64,000 bases of DNA, taken from positions 1 through 64,000 of the forward strand of contig NZ_JBFAPK010000036.1 in the NCBI RefSeq assembly GCF_040676675.1, in the 5' to 3' direction. Positions 16,132-24,523 of the stretch are shown in pieces. Source of the stretch: JBFAPK01 sp040676675. Lineage in GTDB: Bacteria; Actinomycetota; Actinomycetes; Mycobacteriales; Micromonosporaceae. The notes beneath the pieces were generated by a model. The model had not been told where the DNA came from. It worked only from the letters and a program-made list of their open reading frames with translations, and did not search any database. Made by a program: the position numbers and the translations under genes. Each line of letters opens with the position of its first letter. Position 1 is the first letter of the stretch.

Positions 16132-16524
16132 TCACGCGGCCAGGTGCTGGACGATCTGGATCGGGTTGCCGTCGGGGTCGGCGGTCCACGCGATCAGCAG
16201 CCGGTCGAGCCACACGTGCGGGGCGGCCAGGGCGGGCGCCCCGTCGGCGACCAGCTCGGCGTACGCGGCGGCGGTGTCGTCCGTCCAGAGGATCACGGCG
16301 ACGCGCTGACCCTCGGCGACGGGGTCCAGCCCGTGGTCGTCACGGGTGGAGGCGACCGAGGCGACGCCGAGCCGGTAGCCGTCCAGCACCAGATCCACGT
16401 GGATCGGCTCACCGTCGGTCGGCACCCGGAAGACCTCGGTGAAGCCGAGCCGCTGGTAGAACGCGACGGCCCGGGGAAGGTCGTCGCTGAAGAGAACCAC
16501 CTGCGGGGTACGGAGGACCGACAT
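16132..16524 (-). CDS. VOC-family (glyoxalase/bleomycin-resistance-like) protein
   Basis: A 130-residue protein with two beta-alpha-beta-beta-beta halves. The first half starts QVVLFSDDLPRAVAFYQRLGF, the second has WTADPDGNPIQIVQHL, the usual metal-site strand. One domain of this size forms dimers that bind a metal or a small ligand. Substrate cannot be assigned. Convergent with the DUF397 gene, only 7 bp apart. Confidence 0.85.
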   Translation of the reverse strand: MSVLRTPQVVLFSDDLPRAVAFYQRLGFTEVFRVPTDGEPIHVDLVLDGYRLGVASVASTRDDHGLDPVAEGQRVAVILWTDDTAAAYAELVADGAPALAAPHVWLDRLLIAWTADPDGNPIQIVQHLAA

Positions 16525-16619
16525 GGCCCGACCCTACCGTTGGCCCCGCCAAACACTGATCATCACGTCCAGACAGGAGCGGTGACGGGGCGGCGGTCCC
16601 GAGGGCGCCTTTCGCCCCG

Positions 16620-17807
16620 TCACGATGGGCCGTCGACCCGCGGTGGCTCCAGTTCACCCCGGTGGTGTCGGATGCGAACGGCGTCGGTGATCGCGACCCC
16701 GAGCATGACGACCAGTACGGCGACGGTGGCCACGATCGGCGGCCGGTGGATCGCCGGCAGGATCAGGGCGACCAGGACCAGCGCCCCGGTCGGCCGGTTC
16801 CAGGACACTTTCGCGAAGACGATGTATTCGAAGCCCGCGCGGCCCGCCAGGAAGAGCGCGGGCCCGCCGAGGAAGGCGATGGCGTGGGCCGGCGGCGTCG
16901 GTCCGAGCGGCTGGGCGATGACCAGGTCGATGCCCCCGGCCATGCCGACGATGCCCGCCACCATGACGAGGTGGGCGTATACCGGTCCGATACCGAGGCG
17001 GGCCGGGGTCCGGGCCACCCTGAACGCTGCGGAGAGAACCTCGCCGGCGCGGTAGATGTAGGTGCGCCAGATAAGTGCGGTCACGGCGACCGACATGACG
17101 AATGCCGCGACCCGGGCGGGTGTGAAGCCGTGGGAGTCGAGTGCCAGCCCACCGGCCATGGTCAGCACGCCCAGGGCGACGATGAAGAACTGCCGGTACC
17201 GTTCGGCGAGGTGCTCGGCCGAGGTCGGCGACTGCCAGGGGCCGACATGACCGGCCCACGGCAGCGGAATGTTCACCGCGAACACCGCGTACTCGACGGC
17301 TATCGCGAACGTCCAGAGCGCGGTACGAGCGGAGCCGTGCGTGAACGCCCCCGCGATCCACGGCCCGCTGGACACGAGGCCCGACCACAACGCCCGCACC
17401 ACGGCACCCTGCAACTCATGGCCACGCATGAAGAACAGCAGGACGAGATACCGGCCGGGCTGGATCGCGACGTAGACGCCCGCGAAGATCAGTCCGTATT
17501 TGCCGAATGCCTGGGGAAGCGCGGTGGCCAGCACGAGGCTGGCGAGCAGGGTCGTCACCACCATCAGTTGCATCGGCAGCCACTGCGGGTCCAGTCGATT
17601 GGTGATCCAGGTGGTGACCAGCCATACGCGCCACAGGGCGAGCAACAGGATGAGGGTGTGGAAGGCGCCGCTCCAATCCAGGTGCTGGACCAGGCCGCGC
17701 GAGACCTGGAGGAGCGCGAAAACGAACGCCAGGTCGAAGAACAGCTCCAGAAAGGTTGCCCGCTCCGGAGTATCCGGGCTACGCAGCGGCGCTCTCTTCG
17801 CCATCAT
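16620..17807 (-). CDS. LtrA-type low-temperature-requirement membrane protein
   Basis: A 395-residue integral membrane protein with about ten to eleven membrane segments. It begins with the family hallmark ELFFDLAFVFALLQ near residue 20. LtrA proteins are named for a Listeria gene needed for growth in the cold; the biochemical role is unknown. Two adjacent ATGs at 17807/17804 follow AGAAGG. It is the third gene in the first 18 kb with a possible cold link, but LtrA is widespread in actinomycetes, so this may be chance. Confidence 0.85.
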   Translation of the reverse strand: MMAKRAPLRSPDTPERATFLELFFDLAFVFALLQVSRGLVQHLDWSGAFHTLILLLALWRVWLVTTWITNRLDPQWLPMQLMVVTTLLASLVLATALPQAFGKYGLIFAGVYVAIQPGRYLVLLFFMRGHELQGAVVRALWSGLVSSGPWIAGAFTHGSARTALWTFAIAVEYAVFAVNIPLPWAGHVGPWQSPTSAEHLAERYRQFFIVALGVLTMAGGLALDSHGFTPARVAAFVMSVAVTALIWRTYIYRAGEVLSAAFRVARTPARLGIGPVYAHLVMVAGIVGMAGGIDLVIAQPLGPTPPAHAIAFLGGPALFLAGRAGFEYIVFAKVSWNRPTGALVLVALILPAIHRPPIVATVAVLVVMLGVAITDAVRIRHHRGELEPPRVDGPS

Positions 17808-18257
17808 CGACTTGCCTTCTCTGGCCGCCTCGTCTCGGTCTTGACGTAGTCGTACCATGCCGCGGACCCGCCGGCCGCCCAGTTCGGCCCGGTGAGGTAC
17901 GCAGCAGCTCTGGCGCAACAGCAACTGCACCGGCTCCCCGTGGGTGCTGCCCAACGGGTACGCCAAGGAGGACATGGGGGCGGCCTACTGGTCCGTCGGC
18001 GGATATCCGTAAGCCGCGCAGGCCAGGGCCGGTGCCCGAGCGGCCCCGCCCGCCCTGGGCGGTGGCCGCCCGGGCCACGGGCGAACCGGTGAACGGCCGG
18101 CGGACCCGGCCGCGACCTCGACCCTCCCCCGTGGCGGGCCGGGGTCGGGCCGGCCAGGTCCGCCGGTACGCCGGTCAGGTCCGCCCGTACGGGTCGGATC
18201 GCCACGATGCGGCGGCGGCCCTGCCCGACCCACATCCCCGGTACCGGCGGGCGGCGC
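17808..18257. other. 450-bp gap with a possible gene remnant
   Basis: No intact gene is seen. On the plus strand, 17908 to about 18012 reads QQLWRNSNCTGSPW...MGAAYWSVGGYP then a stop. This has natural amino-acid composition and may be the C-terminal scrap of a lost gene; a stop codon lies just upstream in frame. The remainder is very GC-rich and open in several frames with no ribosome site. Confidence 0.35.
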
Positions 18258-19157
18258 TCAGTCCCGTCGCGCGCCGCCGTGCGCCGCGGGTGAGCGCGGC
18301 ATCTGGGCGATCACGTCGTCCCACAACTCCTCGGGCAGGTTGTGGCCCATCCCCGGGTAGAGCACGAAGCGCGCCCCCGGGATCTGCGCGGCCAGGTCGC
18401 GCCCGGCGCGCGGGTCGAACAGCGGGTCGTCGGCGCCCGAGACGACCACCGTCGGCGCGGTGATCCCGGACAGCTTCGGCAGCTTCACGGCCCGGCCGGC
18501 GGCGAGGTGCCGCTGGGTGGTACGCGGGTCGCGCGGGGCGCGGGCCTGGCTGACGGTCGCGGCCTCGCGCGCCCACTCCTCCGGGAAGGGGAAGCCGGGC
18601 GAGCTGATCGCGCGGTAGATCGCCACCAGGTTGTCGATCTCCTGCTCCGGGGTGGTGGGCTTCGGCAGCTTGCGGAACTCGCGGAAGATGCCGAAGCGCA
18701 CGTAGCGCAGCGTGCGCAGCGGCCCCGCCGTGGCCGGGCCGCCCATGCAGAGGGTGAGGCTGCGCACCCGCTCGGGGTGCAGCAGCGCCATGCCCTGGGC
18801 GAGCGCCGCCCCGAGCGAGCCGCCCATCACGTGCGCGTCGGTCCAGCCGAGCGCGTCCATGACGGCGAGGCCGTCGCCGATCATGTCCTTCACGGTGTAG
18901 AGCGGCCGGGTGCCGCCGAGCAGCGCGCGCCACGGGCCGCCGTCGGCCGGTTCGGGAAAGCGCGTGGACAGCCCCGTGTCGCGGTTGTCGAACCGGGCCA
19001 CGTGGTAGCCCGCGGCGACGAGCCGCTCGCAGAAGGCGTCGGGCCACCAGACCATCTGGAAGTCCAGCCCCATGATCAGCAGCAGCGGCTCGCCGGTCTC
19101 GCCGAACGTCTCGTACGCGATGGTGGCGTCGCCGTTACGGGCGTACTCGATGGCCAT
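18258..19157 (-). CDS. Alpha/beta hydrolase
   Basis: A 299-residue alpha/beta hydrolase: HG-type oxyanion region LLLIMGLDFQMVWW, strand-turn FDNRDTGLSTRF, nucleophile elbow MGGSLGA, acid residue in VVSGADDPLFDP, and histidine in GMGHNLP. The D-N-R-D-T-G-L-S pattern is shared with esterases that act on anthracycline-like or ester substrates. ATG at 19157 follows GGGGGAG. It is divergent from a TetR regulator with two operator-like dyads between them, so it is probably its target. Confidence 0.88.
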   Translation of the reverse strand: MAIEYARNGDATIAYETFGETGEPLLLIMGLDFQMVWWPDAFCERLVAAGYHVARFDNRDTGLSTRFPEPADGGPWRALLGGTRPLYTVKDMIGDGLAVMDALGWTDAHVMGGSLGAALAQGMALLHPERVRSLTLCMGGPATAGPLRTLRYVRFGIFREFRKLPKPTTPEQEIDNLVAIYRAISSPGFPFPEEWAREAATVSQARAPRDPRTTQRHLAAGRAVKLPKLSGITAPTVVVSGADDPLFDPRAGRDLAAQIPGARFVLYPGMGHNLPEELWDDVIAQMPRSPAAHGGARRD

Positions 19158-19180
19158 GTCGCTCCCCCCAGACGTTTTTT

Positions 19181-19194
19181 CATGCGACTGCATG
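19181..19194. promoter_or_regulatory. TetR operator candidate 1
   Basis: CATGC-GACT-GCATG, a perfect 5-bp dyad between the divergent hydrolase and TetR genes. Its core ATGCG...GCAT is shared with the second site 25 bp further on. Confidence 0.6.
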
Positions 19195-19218
19195 ATAACC
19201 GTACGGAGTCGCACGTGT

Positions 19219-19234
19219 CAATGCGGTCGCATTG
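19219..19234. promoter_or_regulatory. TetR operator candidate 2
   Basis: CAATGCG-GT-CGCATTG, a perfect 7-bp dyad 16 bp before the TetR start. Position suits autorepression and control of the hydrolase. Confidence 0.65.
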
Positions 19235-19249
19235 TGTACCGTCGGGGTC

Positions 19250-19843
19250 GTGCCGAAGCAGGTCGATCACGAGCAGCGCCGACGCCTCCTCGCCGAGGCC
19301 GTCTTCACGGTCATCGGCACGCGCGGGTTCGAGGCGGTGAGCCTGCGCGACGTCGCCGAACAGGCGGGCGTGTCGATGGGCACGGTGCAGTACTACTTCC
19401 CGACCAAGCAGGAGATGCTGCTCTTCGCCCTCGCCCACATGCGCGAACGGGTGCTGGCCCGGCTCCAGGCCGCCGTCGCCGCGCTGCCCGACCCCACCCG
19501 CCGCGACCTGGTCCGCGCCGCCACCGCGGTGATGCTCCCGGTCGACGCCCCCGGTCGCGAGGAGGCGTGCGTGAACATCGCCTTCTTCTCCGCCGCGACC
19601 GTCACACCGGCCTACGCCGAGCAGCTGCGCGACGGGTACGGGCGCATCCTCACGGTGTCGGTCGCCAACTTCCGGGAGGCGGCCCGACGGGGCGAGCTGC
19701 GCGACGGGGTCGATCCCGACCGCGAGGCGCCCGCGCTGTACTTCCTCACCCAGGGCCTGGTCGGGCCGGTTCTCATCGGCCTGTACCGCCCGGAGGAGGC
19801 CCTGGCGCTCGTCGACGCCCAGCTCGACCGGGTGTTCCGCTAG
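19250..19843 (+). CDS. TetR-family regulator
   Basis: A 197-residue repressor. The N-terminal helix-turn-helix reads GFEAVSLRDVAEQAGVSMGTVQYYFPTKQEML, and the C-terminal ligand domain is helical. The GTG at 19250 (VPKQVDHEQRR) is preferred to an upstream TTG that overlaps an operator. Divergent from the hydrolase at 18258-19157. The inducer is unknown, probably the hydrolase substrate or a related compound. Confidence 0.92.
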   Translation: MPKQVDHEQRRRLLAEAVFTVIGTRGFEAVSLRDVAEQAGVSMGTVQYYFPTKQEMLLFALAHMRERVLARLQAAVAALPDPTRRDLVRAATAVMLPVDAPGREEACVNIAFFSAATVTPAYAEQLRDGYGRILTVSVANFREAARRGELRDGVDPDREAPALYFLTQGLVGPVLIGLYRPEEALALVDAQLDRVFR

Positions 19844-19900
19844 GCCGGGTCGCGTTTCGCTAGGCCGGGTCGCGTTTCGCTAGGCCGGGTCGCGTTTCGT
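19841..19900. repeat. Three tandem 20-bp repeats at the TetR stop codon
   Basis: TAGGCCGGGTCGCGTTTCGC occurs three times head-to-tail (19841, 19861, 19881; last base of copy three differs). The first TAG is the TetR stop. The copies are near-identical, pointing to recent slippage. Confidence 0.95.
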
Positions 19901-19925
19901 CAGAGCGTGCCTCGCGCCCGGCGGT

Positions 19926-21041
19926 TCACGCCACGAGCAGCCGGAGGCCGAGTTCTGCCGCGTCGAGCGCGACGAGCCCGCGGTTGCGCTCGGCCCAGCG
20001 GCCGGAGGAGAGATCGTCGTGGAGCGCGTCCACCGCCCGCCGTTCGGCCTCCGGCCCGACCCTGGTCCACACCGACACCGCCCGGCGCACATGCTCGTCC
20101 AGGTACGCCTCGGGCCGGCGCCAGTACGCCTCGAAGAAGCCGTCGACGCAGTCCCACGGGACGAGCACCGGCTCCGCGCGGCCCCCGATCGCACCCGCGA
20201 GATCGGCCAACGAAGGCCACCCGACGAGAAGGTCGGCGAATTCAGGCAGGTAGTCGCGGGTGAGCCAGAACCGCTGACGCCAACCGGTGCCATCGGCGTC
20301 GTACGTCAACACCACCACGCGGCGGGCCACCCGCCGCATCTCCCGCAGCCCGGCGATCGGGTCCGGCCAGTGGTGGACCGTGCTGACCGCCATCGCGGCG
20401 TCGAAGGACTGGTCCTCGAACGGCAGGCTCTCCGCCGCGGCCGCCACGCACGGCGCCGCGCCCGCGGGACGCTGCGCCCGCATGACCGCCGAGGGTTCCA
20501 CCGCCGTGACGTCCCGGTCGGGGGGCTCGTACGAGCCGGTACCGGCCCCGACGTTCAGCACCGTCCGGGCGTCCCCGAGCGCGTCCCAGATGCGCGCGGC
20601 GATCCGCGGCTCCGTACGTCGCGTCGCCGGGTAGGCGGACCCGATGGTGTCGTACAGCCGCGCACCGAACATCTCCAGCTGCTCCTCCGGCGTCGTCCTG
20701 ATCCCCATTGCCCGCGCCTCCAGTTCCCTGTCGATGGCCGTCACCATGGCGGCGGCGCGATCCCGCTGTTCCAGCAACAGGCCGCGCAGCCGGCGCAGGT
20801 GCGCGACCGCGTCGGTGGTCGGGTCGTCCACCAGATCCGCGATCTCGCGCAGTCCGAAACCCAACCGCCGGTAGGCGAGCACCTCCCGCAGGCGTTCCAC
20901 ATCCCCGGCGGAGTAGGCCCGGTGTCCGGCAGCGGTCCGCGTGGACGGCCGCAGGAGGCCGATCTCGTCGTAGTGGTGCAGCGTGCGGACGGTCACGTCG
21001 GTCAGCTCGGCCACCCGTCCCACGGTCAGGTGCTCCTCCAC
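19926..21041 (-). CDS. MerR-type regulator fused to a SAM-dependent methyltransferase
   Basis: A 371-residue two-domain protein. Residues 1-110 form a MerR module (LTVGRVAELTDVTVRTLHHYDEIGLLRP plus the dimerisation helix). From about residue 125 there is a class I methyltransferase with motif I VLNVGAGTGSYEP and post-motif FDAAMAVSTVHHW. The frame is open throughout. Methyltransferases resembling the second part usually occur alone, so the fusion is unusual. It may sense SAM or a methylated product, or the enzyme domain may act as the ligand pocket. The GTG at 21041 is preferred; a GTG after GGAGGAG at about 21023 is possible. Confidence 0.85.
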   Translation of the reverse strand: MEEHLTVGRVAELTDVTVRTLHHYDEIGLLRPSTRTAAGHRAYSAGDVERLREVLAYRRLGFGLREIADLVDDPTTDAVAHLRRLRGLLLEQRDRAAAMVTAIDRELEARAMGIRTTPEEQLEMFGARLYDTIGSAYPATRRTEPRIAARIWDALGDARTVLNVGAGTGSYEPPDRDVTAVEPSAVMRAQRPAGAAPCVAAAAESLPFEDQSFDAAMAVSTVHHWPDPIAGLREMRRVARRVVVLTYDADGTGWRQRFWLTRDYLPEFADLLVGWPSLADLAGAIGGRAEPVLVPWDCVDGFFEAYWRRPEAYLDEHVRRAVSVWTRVGPEAERRAVDALHDDLSSGRWAERNRGLVALDAAELGLRLLVA

Positions 21042-21242
21042 GACACCGACTATCTGGCATGACGCCACGTGAGGAGCAAGCCCTTCGGATCGGTTTCCGG
21101 GCGTCGGCGCGGGATGGGTTTTCCGCTCGTCGGTATGCCCGCGAGCACGTCCGCGGGCGTTCCGCCGATCGTGGCGGGAGCGTGCGCCCGGGGCCGGTCG
21201 GTGGTGGCAGCACGGGTTGCGGCGGTCGGCGATCATTGATCG

Positions 21243-22235
21243 GTGCTGAACCCCGTCGCGCCGCCCGTGGAACCGGGCACGTTCTCGTTGGCCACCCCGC
21301 CGCTCTTCGCCGCGCTGGCTTCGGCCCGCAGCGTCCTGATCGCCGGTGCGGGCGGCGGGTTCGACGTGTACGCGGGCCTGCCGCTGGCCCTGGCGCTGTG
21401 GCACGGCGGCGTGCGGGTACACCTGGCGAACCTGTCCTTCTCGGAACTCGAACTGATGGACCGTGACTCGTGGGTGGCGGAGCACGTCGCCGCCGTCACG
21501 CCGGACTCGGACACCCCGGACTGGTACTGCCCCGAGCACACGCTCGCCCGGTGGCTGGCGGCCCACGACCTGCCGTCGACGGTGTACGCCTTTCCCCCGC
21601 TCGGCGTCCAGACGCTGCGCGACGCCTACCGGTACCTGACGGAACGCCTGGACATCGACGCGGTGGTGCTGGTCGACGGTGGTACCGACATCCTGCTGCG
21701 CGGCGACGAGAGCGCCCTCGGCACGCCGGTGGAGGACATCACCAGCCTCGCCGCCGTGGCGGCCCTCGACATCCCGGTGAAGCTGGTCACCTGTCTCGGT
21801 TTCGGTATCGACGCCTACGACGGCGTCAACCACGTCCAGGTGCTGGAGAACATCGCCGCGCTCGACCGCGTCGGCGGCTACCTCGGCGCGTTGTCCATCC
21901 CCGGCGCGAGCCGGGAAGCGATGCTGTACCGCGACGCCGTCGCCGACGCCCAGGCCGCGATCCCGGCGCGGCCGAGCATCGTCAACGGCCAGATCGCCGC
22001 CGCCATCAGCGGCGCGTTCGGGGACGTCCAGTTCACCCGGCGTACCAATGGCAGCTCGTTGTTCGTCAACCCGCTGATGGCGATGTACTTCACCGTCGAC
22101 CTCGACAAGCTCGCCGCCCGATGCCTGTACCTCGACCGGATCGAGCACACCGTCGGCCGGCGTCAGGTGATCGGGCGCATCGAGGCGTTCCGGAACGAGA
22201 TCTCCCCCCGGATCCCCCGCGCGTTCCCCCACTGA
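21243..22235 (+). CDS. DUF1152 protein
   Basis: A 330-residue soluble protein of the DUF1152 family, with an early Gly-rich loop LIAGAGGGFDVYAGLPLA and the conserved VDGGTDILLRGDE segment. The Rossmann-like loop suggests nucleotide or sugar-phosphate binding, but no reaction is established. Starts at GTG 21243, divergent from the MerR fusion across a 200-bp gap. It ends 110 bp before the M48 protease. Confidence 0.85.
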   Translation: MLNPVAPPVEPGTFSLATPPLFAALASARSVLIAGAGGGFDVYAGLPLALALWHGGVRVHLANLSFSELELMDRDSWVAEHVAAVTPDSDTPDWYCPEHTLARWLAAHDLPSTVYAFPPLGVQTLRDAYRYLTERLDIDAVVLVDGGTDILLRGDESALGTPVEDITSLAAVAALDIPVKLVTCLGFGIDAYDGVNHVQVLENIAALDRVGGYLGALSIPGASREAMLYRDAVADAQAAIPARPSIVNGQIAAAISGAFGDVQFTRRTNGSSLFVNPLMAMYFTVDLDKLAARCLYLDRIEHTVGRRQVIGRIEAFRNEISPRIPRAFPH

Positions 22236-22345
22236 ACGCCCGCACCGCCGCGCGGCGCCAGATCCTGCGGGCATCCGGCGACCAACGCGGAAATGTACCT
22301 TCGGCGGACCGCCTCCCTCCGGCGGGCGTGGCAACATCTGCCCGC

Positions 22346-23623
22346 GTGATCCTCAGTCCTAGCAGGGGTGAGACCTGTGACCACTGCCTCGCGGTCACGG
22401 TGTCGATTCAGGACGCCGAGCCGTGGTGCCCGCACTGTGAGTGGAACCTCGACCGCTACGAGCCGGCCCGCCGCCCGCCCGAGTTCGGCTGGCGGTGGAT
22501 CGACCGGCGCACGCACCGGCTCGCGTACCGGCTGACCCGGGATCAGTTCGACGCGTTGGTGGCGGACGGCATCGACCGGCGCGGACCCGCCCTCGCGCGG
22601 GTCGTGACGATCGGGGCCTCGCTGCTGCTGCTCGTGGGTGTGGTACTGGTCGCCGCGTTCGGCGTGTGGCTGGTGGTCCACGACTTCCCATCGCTGACCA
22701 TCCCGTTCGGCCTGGCCGCGCTCGGGCTGGCGGTCGTGCTACGGCCACGGTTCGGCCGGCTCGACGAGTCGGCGTACGTGCTCGACCGGGACCAGACGCC
22801 GTCACTGTTCGACCTGGTCGACGAGGTGGCGCGGGCGATCGGCGCGCCCGCGCCAGATGTTGTGGCCGTCAACGACGACTTCAACGCGTACGCGACCTCG
22901 ATCGGGCTGCGCCGGGCCCGGGTGCTCTGCATCGGACTCCCCCTGTGGGGAGCCCTTCCGGCGCAGGAGCGGGTCGCGCTCCTCGGGCACGAGCTGGCCC
23001 ACTTCGTGAACGGCGACGTACGGCGGCTGCTGCTCACCCAGCCGGCCTTCACCATGCTGGGGACGGCCGCCGACCTGGTCCGACCGGTCTCGACGTTTGC
23101 TCTGCCGCAGTCGGCCCTGATGGGCTGGGCCGGGGAGCTGCTGGCGGAGATCGTCCAGCGGGTCCTGGCACGGTTGCTCTTCACCGTCCACGTGGTGCTC
23201 GTCGCTGTCGGGCTACGCGACGCGCAGCGCGCCGAGTACCTGGCCGACGAGTTGGCCGCCGAGGCGGCGGGCTCGGCGGCGGCCGTGAACCTGCTGGACA
23301 CCCTCCTGATCGGCGAGACCATGGAAATGGTGGTGCGCCGCGATGCCCGTGCCGGACACGGGCCCGACCAGTGGCGCAGGTCGTCGGAGCAGGCGCGGAC
23401 CTCGGCCGGCCCGATCCTGCCGGCGCTACGTCAACTGTCCCTCCGTGACCAGGCATCGCTCTTCGCCACGCATCCCCCGCCGGGCCTACGCGCCCGCATG
23501 ATCCAGGAACGGACCGCGCAGGGCCCCGCCGTGGCACTCGACCAGGCGCGTCTCGAACGAATCGACAGCGAACTGGCCAGGCACTACGACCGGACCGTAC
23601 GGAACATAAGCTGGGGCGGTTGA
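22346..23623 (+). CDS. M48-family membrane metallopeptidase with zinc ribbon
   Basis: A 425-residue protein. An N-terminal zinc ribbon has C11, C14, C28 and C31 (CDHC, CPHC). Two membrane segments lie at about 85-112 and 118-135. The protease domain has the HELAH motif (H215-H219) and a downstream AEYLADELAA for the third ligand. HtpX/Ste24-like enzymes of this group handle membrane protein quality control; the extra zinc ribbon suggests a partner or nucleic-acid contact. The GTG start is used because the ribbon begins just after it; no ribosome site is seen. Confidence 0.88.
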   Translation: MILSPSRGETCDHCLAVTVSIQDAEPWCPHCEWNLDRYEPARRPPEFGWRWIDRRTHRLAYRLTRDQFDALVADGIDRRGPALARVVTIGASLLLLVGVVLVAAFGVWLVVHDFPSLTIPFGLAALGLAVVLRPRFGRLDESAYVLDRDQTPSLFDLVDEVARAIGAPAPDVVAVNDDFNAYATSIGLRRARVLCIGLPLWGALPAQERVALLGHELAHFVNGDVRRLLLTQPAFTMLGTAADLVRPVSTFALPQSALMGWAGELLAEIVQRVLARLLFTVHVVLVAVGLRDAQRAEYLADELAAEAAGSAAAVNLLDTLLIGETMEMVVRRDARAGHGPDQWRRSSEQARTSAGPILPALRQLSLRDQASLFATHPPPGLRARMIQERTAQGPAVALDQARLERIDSELARHYDRTVRNISWGG

Positions 23624-23660
23624 GTTGGGTCGCCGGCATCGCGCGGAGCGCGGCGGGGAC

Positions 23661-24182
23661 GTGTCGGATCCGAGGGAGGCACAGCCACCCCGGTTCCGGG
23701 GCACCCCGCCGGAGCAACCGTTGCCCGGAGGTTCCGTCAGCGAGGCCGCGCTGGTCGGGAACACCGTACGAAAATCCCCGCCGCGCGATCCGGACACGGT
23801 CTACCGCGACGTGGGTGGCCAGCGACTGCCCGTGGCCTTCATCGACTGGGACATGGCCGCACCGGGCGAGCGAATCCACGACGTCGCACACGTCTGCTGG
23901 CAGTACGTCGGCCTGGGCCCCGCTGTCCGGGACGCCGTGGCGGCGGCGAGGCTCGTACGGCTCGTCGCCGACGCCTACCGCCTGGCGGACCGGTCCGCCC
24001 TGGTCGACACGATCCTGTGGTGGCAGGACCGGTGCTGGCGCGGCATCGAGGCCGCAGCCCGGGCCGGCGAACCCGCGCTGATCCGGCTGCACGAGCTCGG
24101 TACGGTGCAGGCCGTACGCGCGGCGTACGACTGGACCCACGACCACCGCGACCTGCTGCGCCGGGTGGTCACGTTGACGTAG
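23661..24182 (+). pseudogene. Aminoglycoside phosphotransferase-like gene, internally deleted
   Basis: The 173-residue frame begins like a normal APH-family protein (PLPGGSVSEAALVGNTVRKSPPRDPD) and continues with its C-terminal part (TVYRDVGGQRLPVAFIDWDMAAPGERIHDVAHVCWQYV). About 100 residues expected between these parts are missing, including the N-lobe remainder and the catalytic loop His-x-Asp. The DFG-like acid in FIDWD remains. The reading frame is intact across the junction, but without the catalytic base it should be inactive. It starts 38 bp after the protease gene. Confidence 0.72.
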
Positions 24183-24523
24183 CGAAACGTCCGTCCCTCT
24201 GGCCCGCACCTCGAAATCGGAGGGGTGTGGCCCCTCGGCAGCCAGTTCGCATCGGCCTCGGGCGGTACTCATCTCGGCGCCTCAGGATGTCGCTCGGCTT
24301 CCGATCCGGCTACGCTCAAGGTTCGCGGTCGGTCGGCCACGGGCCTCAAGCCGTTGGCCGATGGCTCGGGCTCCGGCTCGTCCGGCCAGTACATCGTGCC
24401 CATAGTGCTGCCCGTCAAGGCAGTGTCGGCAGAACGTCACCAGGCCATAGTTGACCAGGCGATAGTTGACGGGGGTCGGTGCCGGTCGGTACCCATCATG
24501 ACTCACACCTGCCGGAGACGTCC
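24183..24523. other. Upstream region of the toxin-like gene
   Basis: About 340 bp without a convincing gene. Two direct copies of ATAGTTGAC occur at about 24448 and 24462; either could serve as a -35. GGAGA at 24512 is the ribosome site for the GTG at 24524. Confidence 0.4.
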
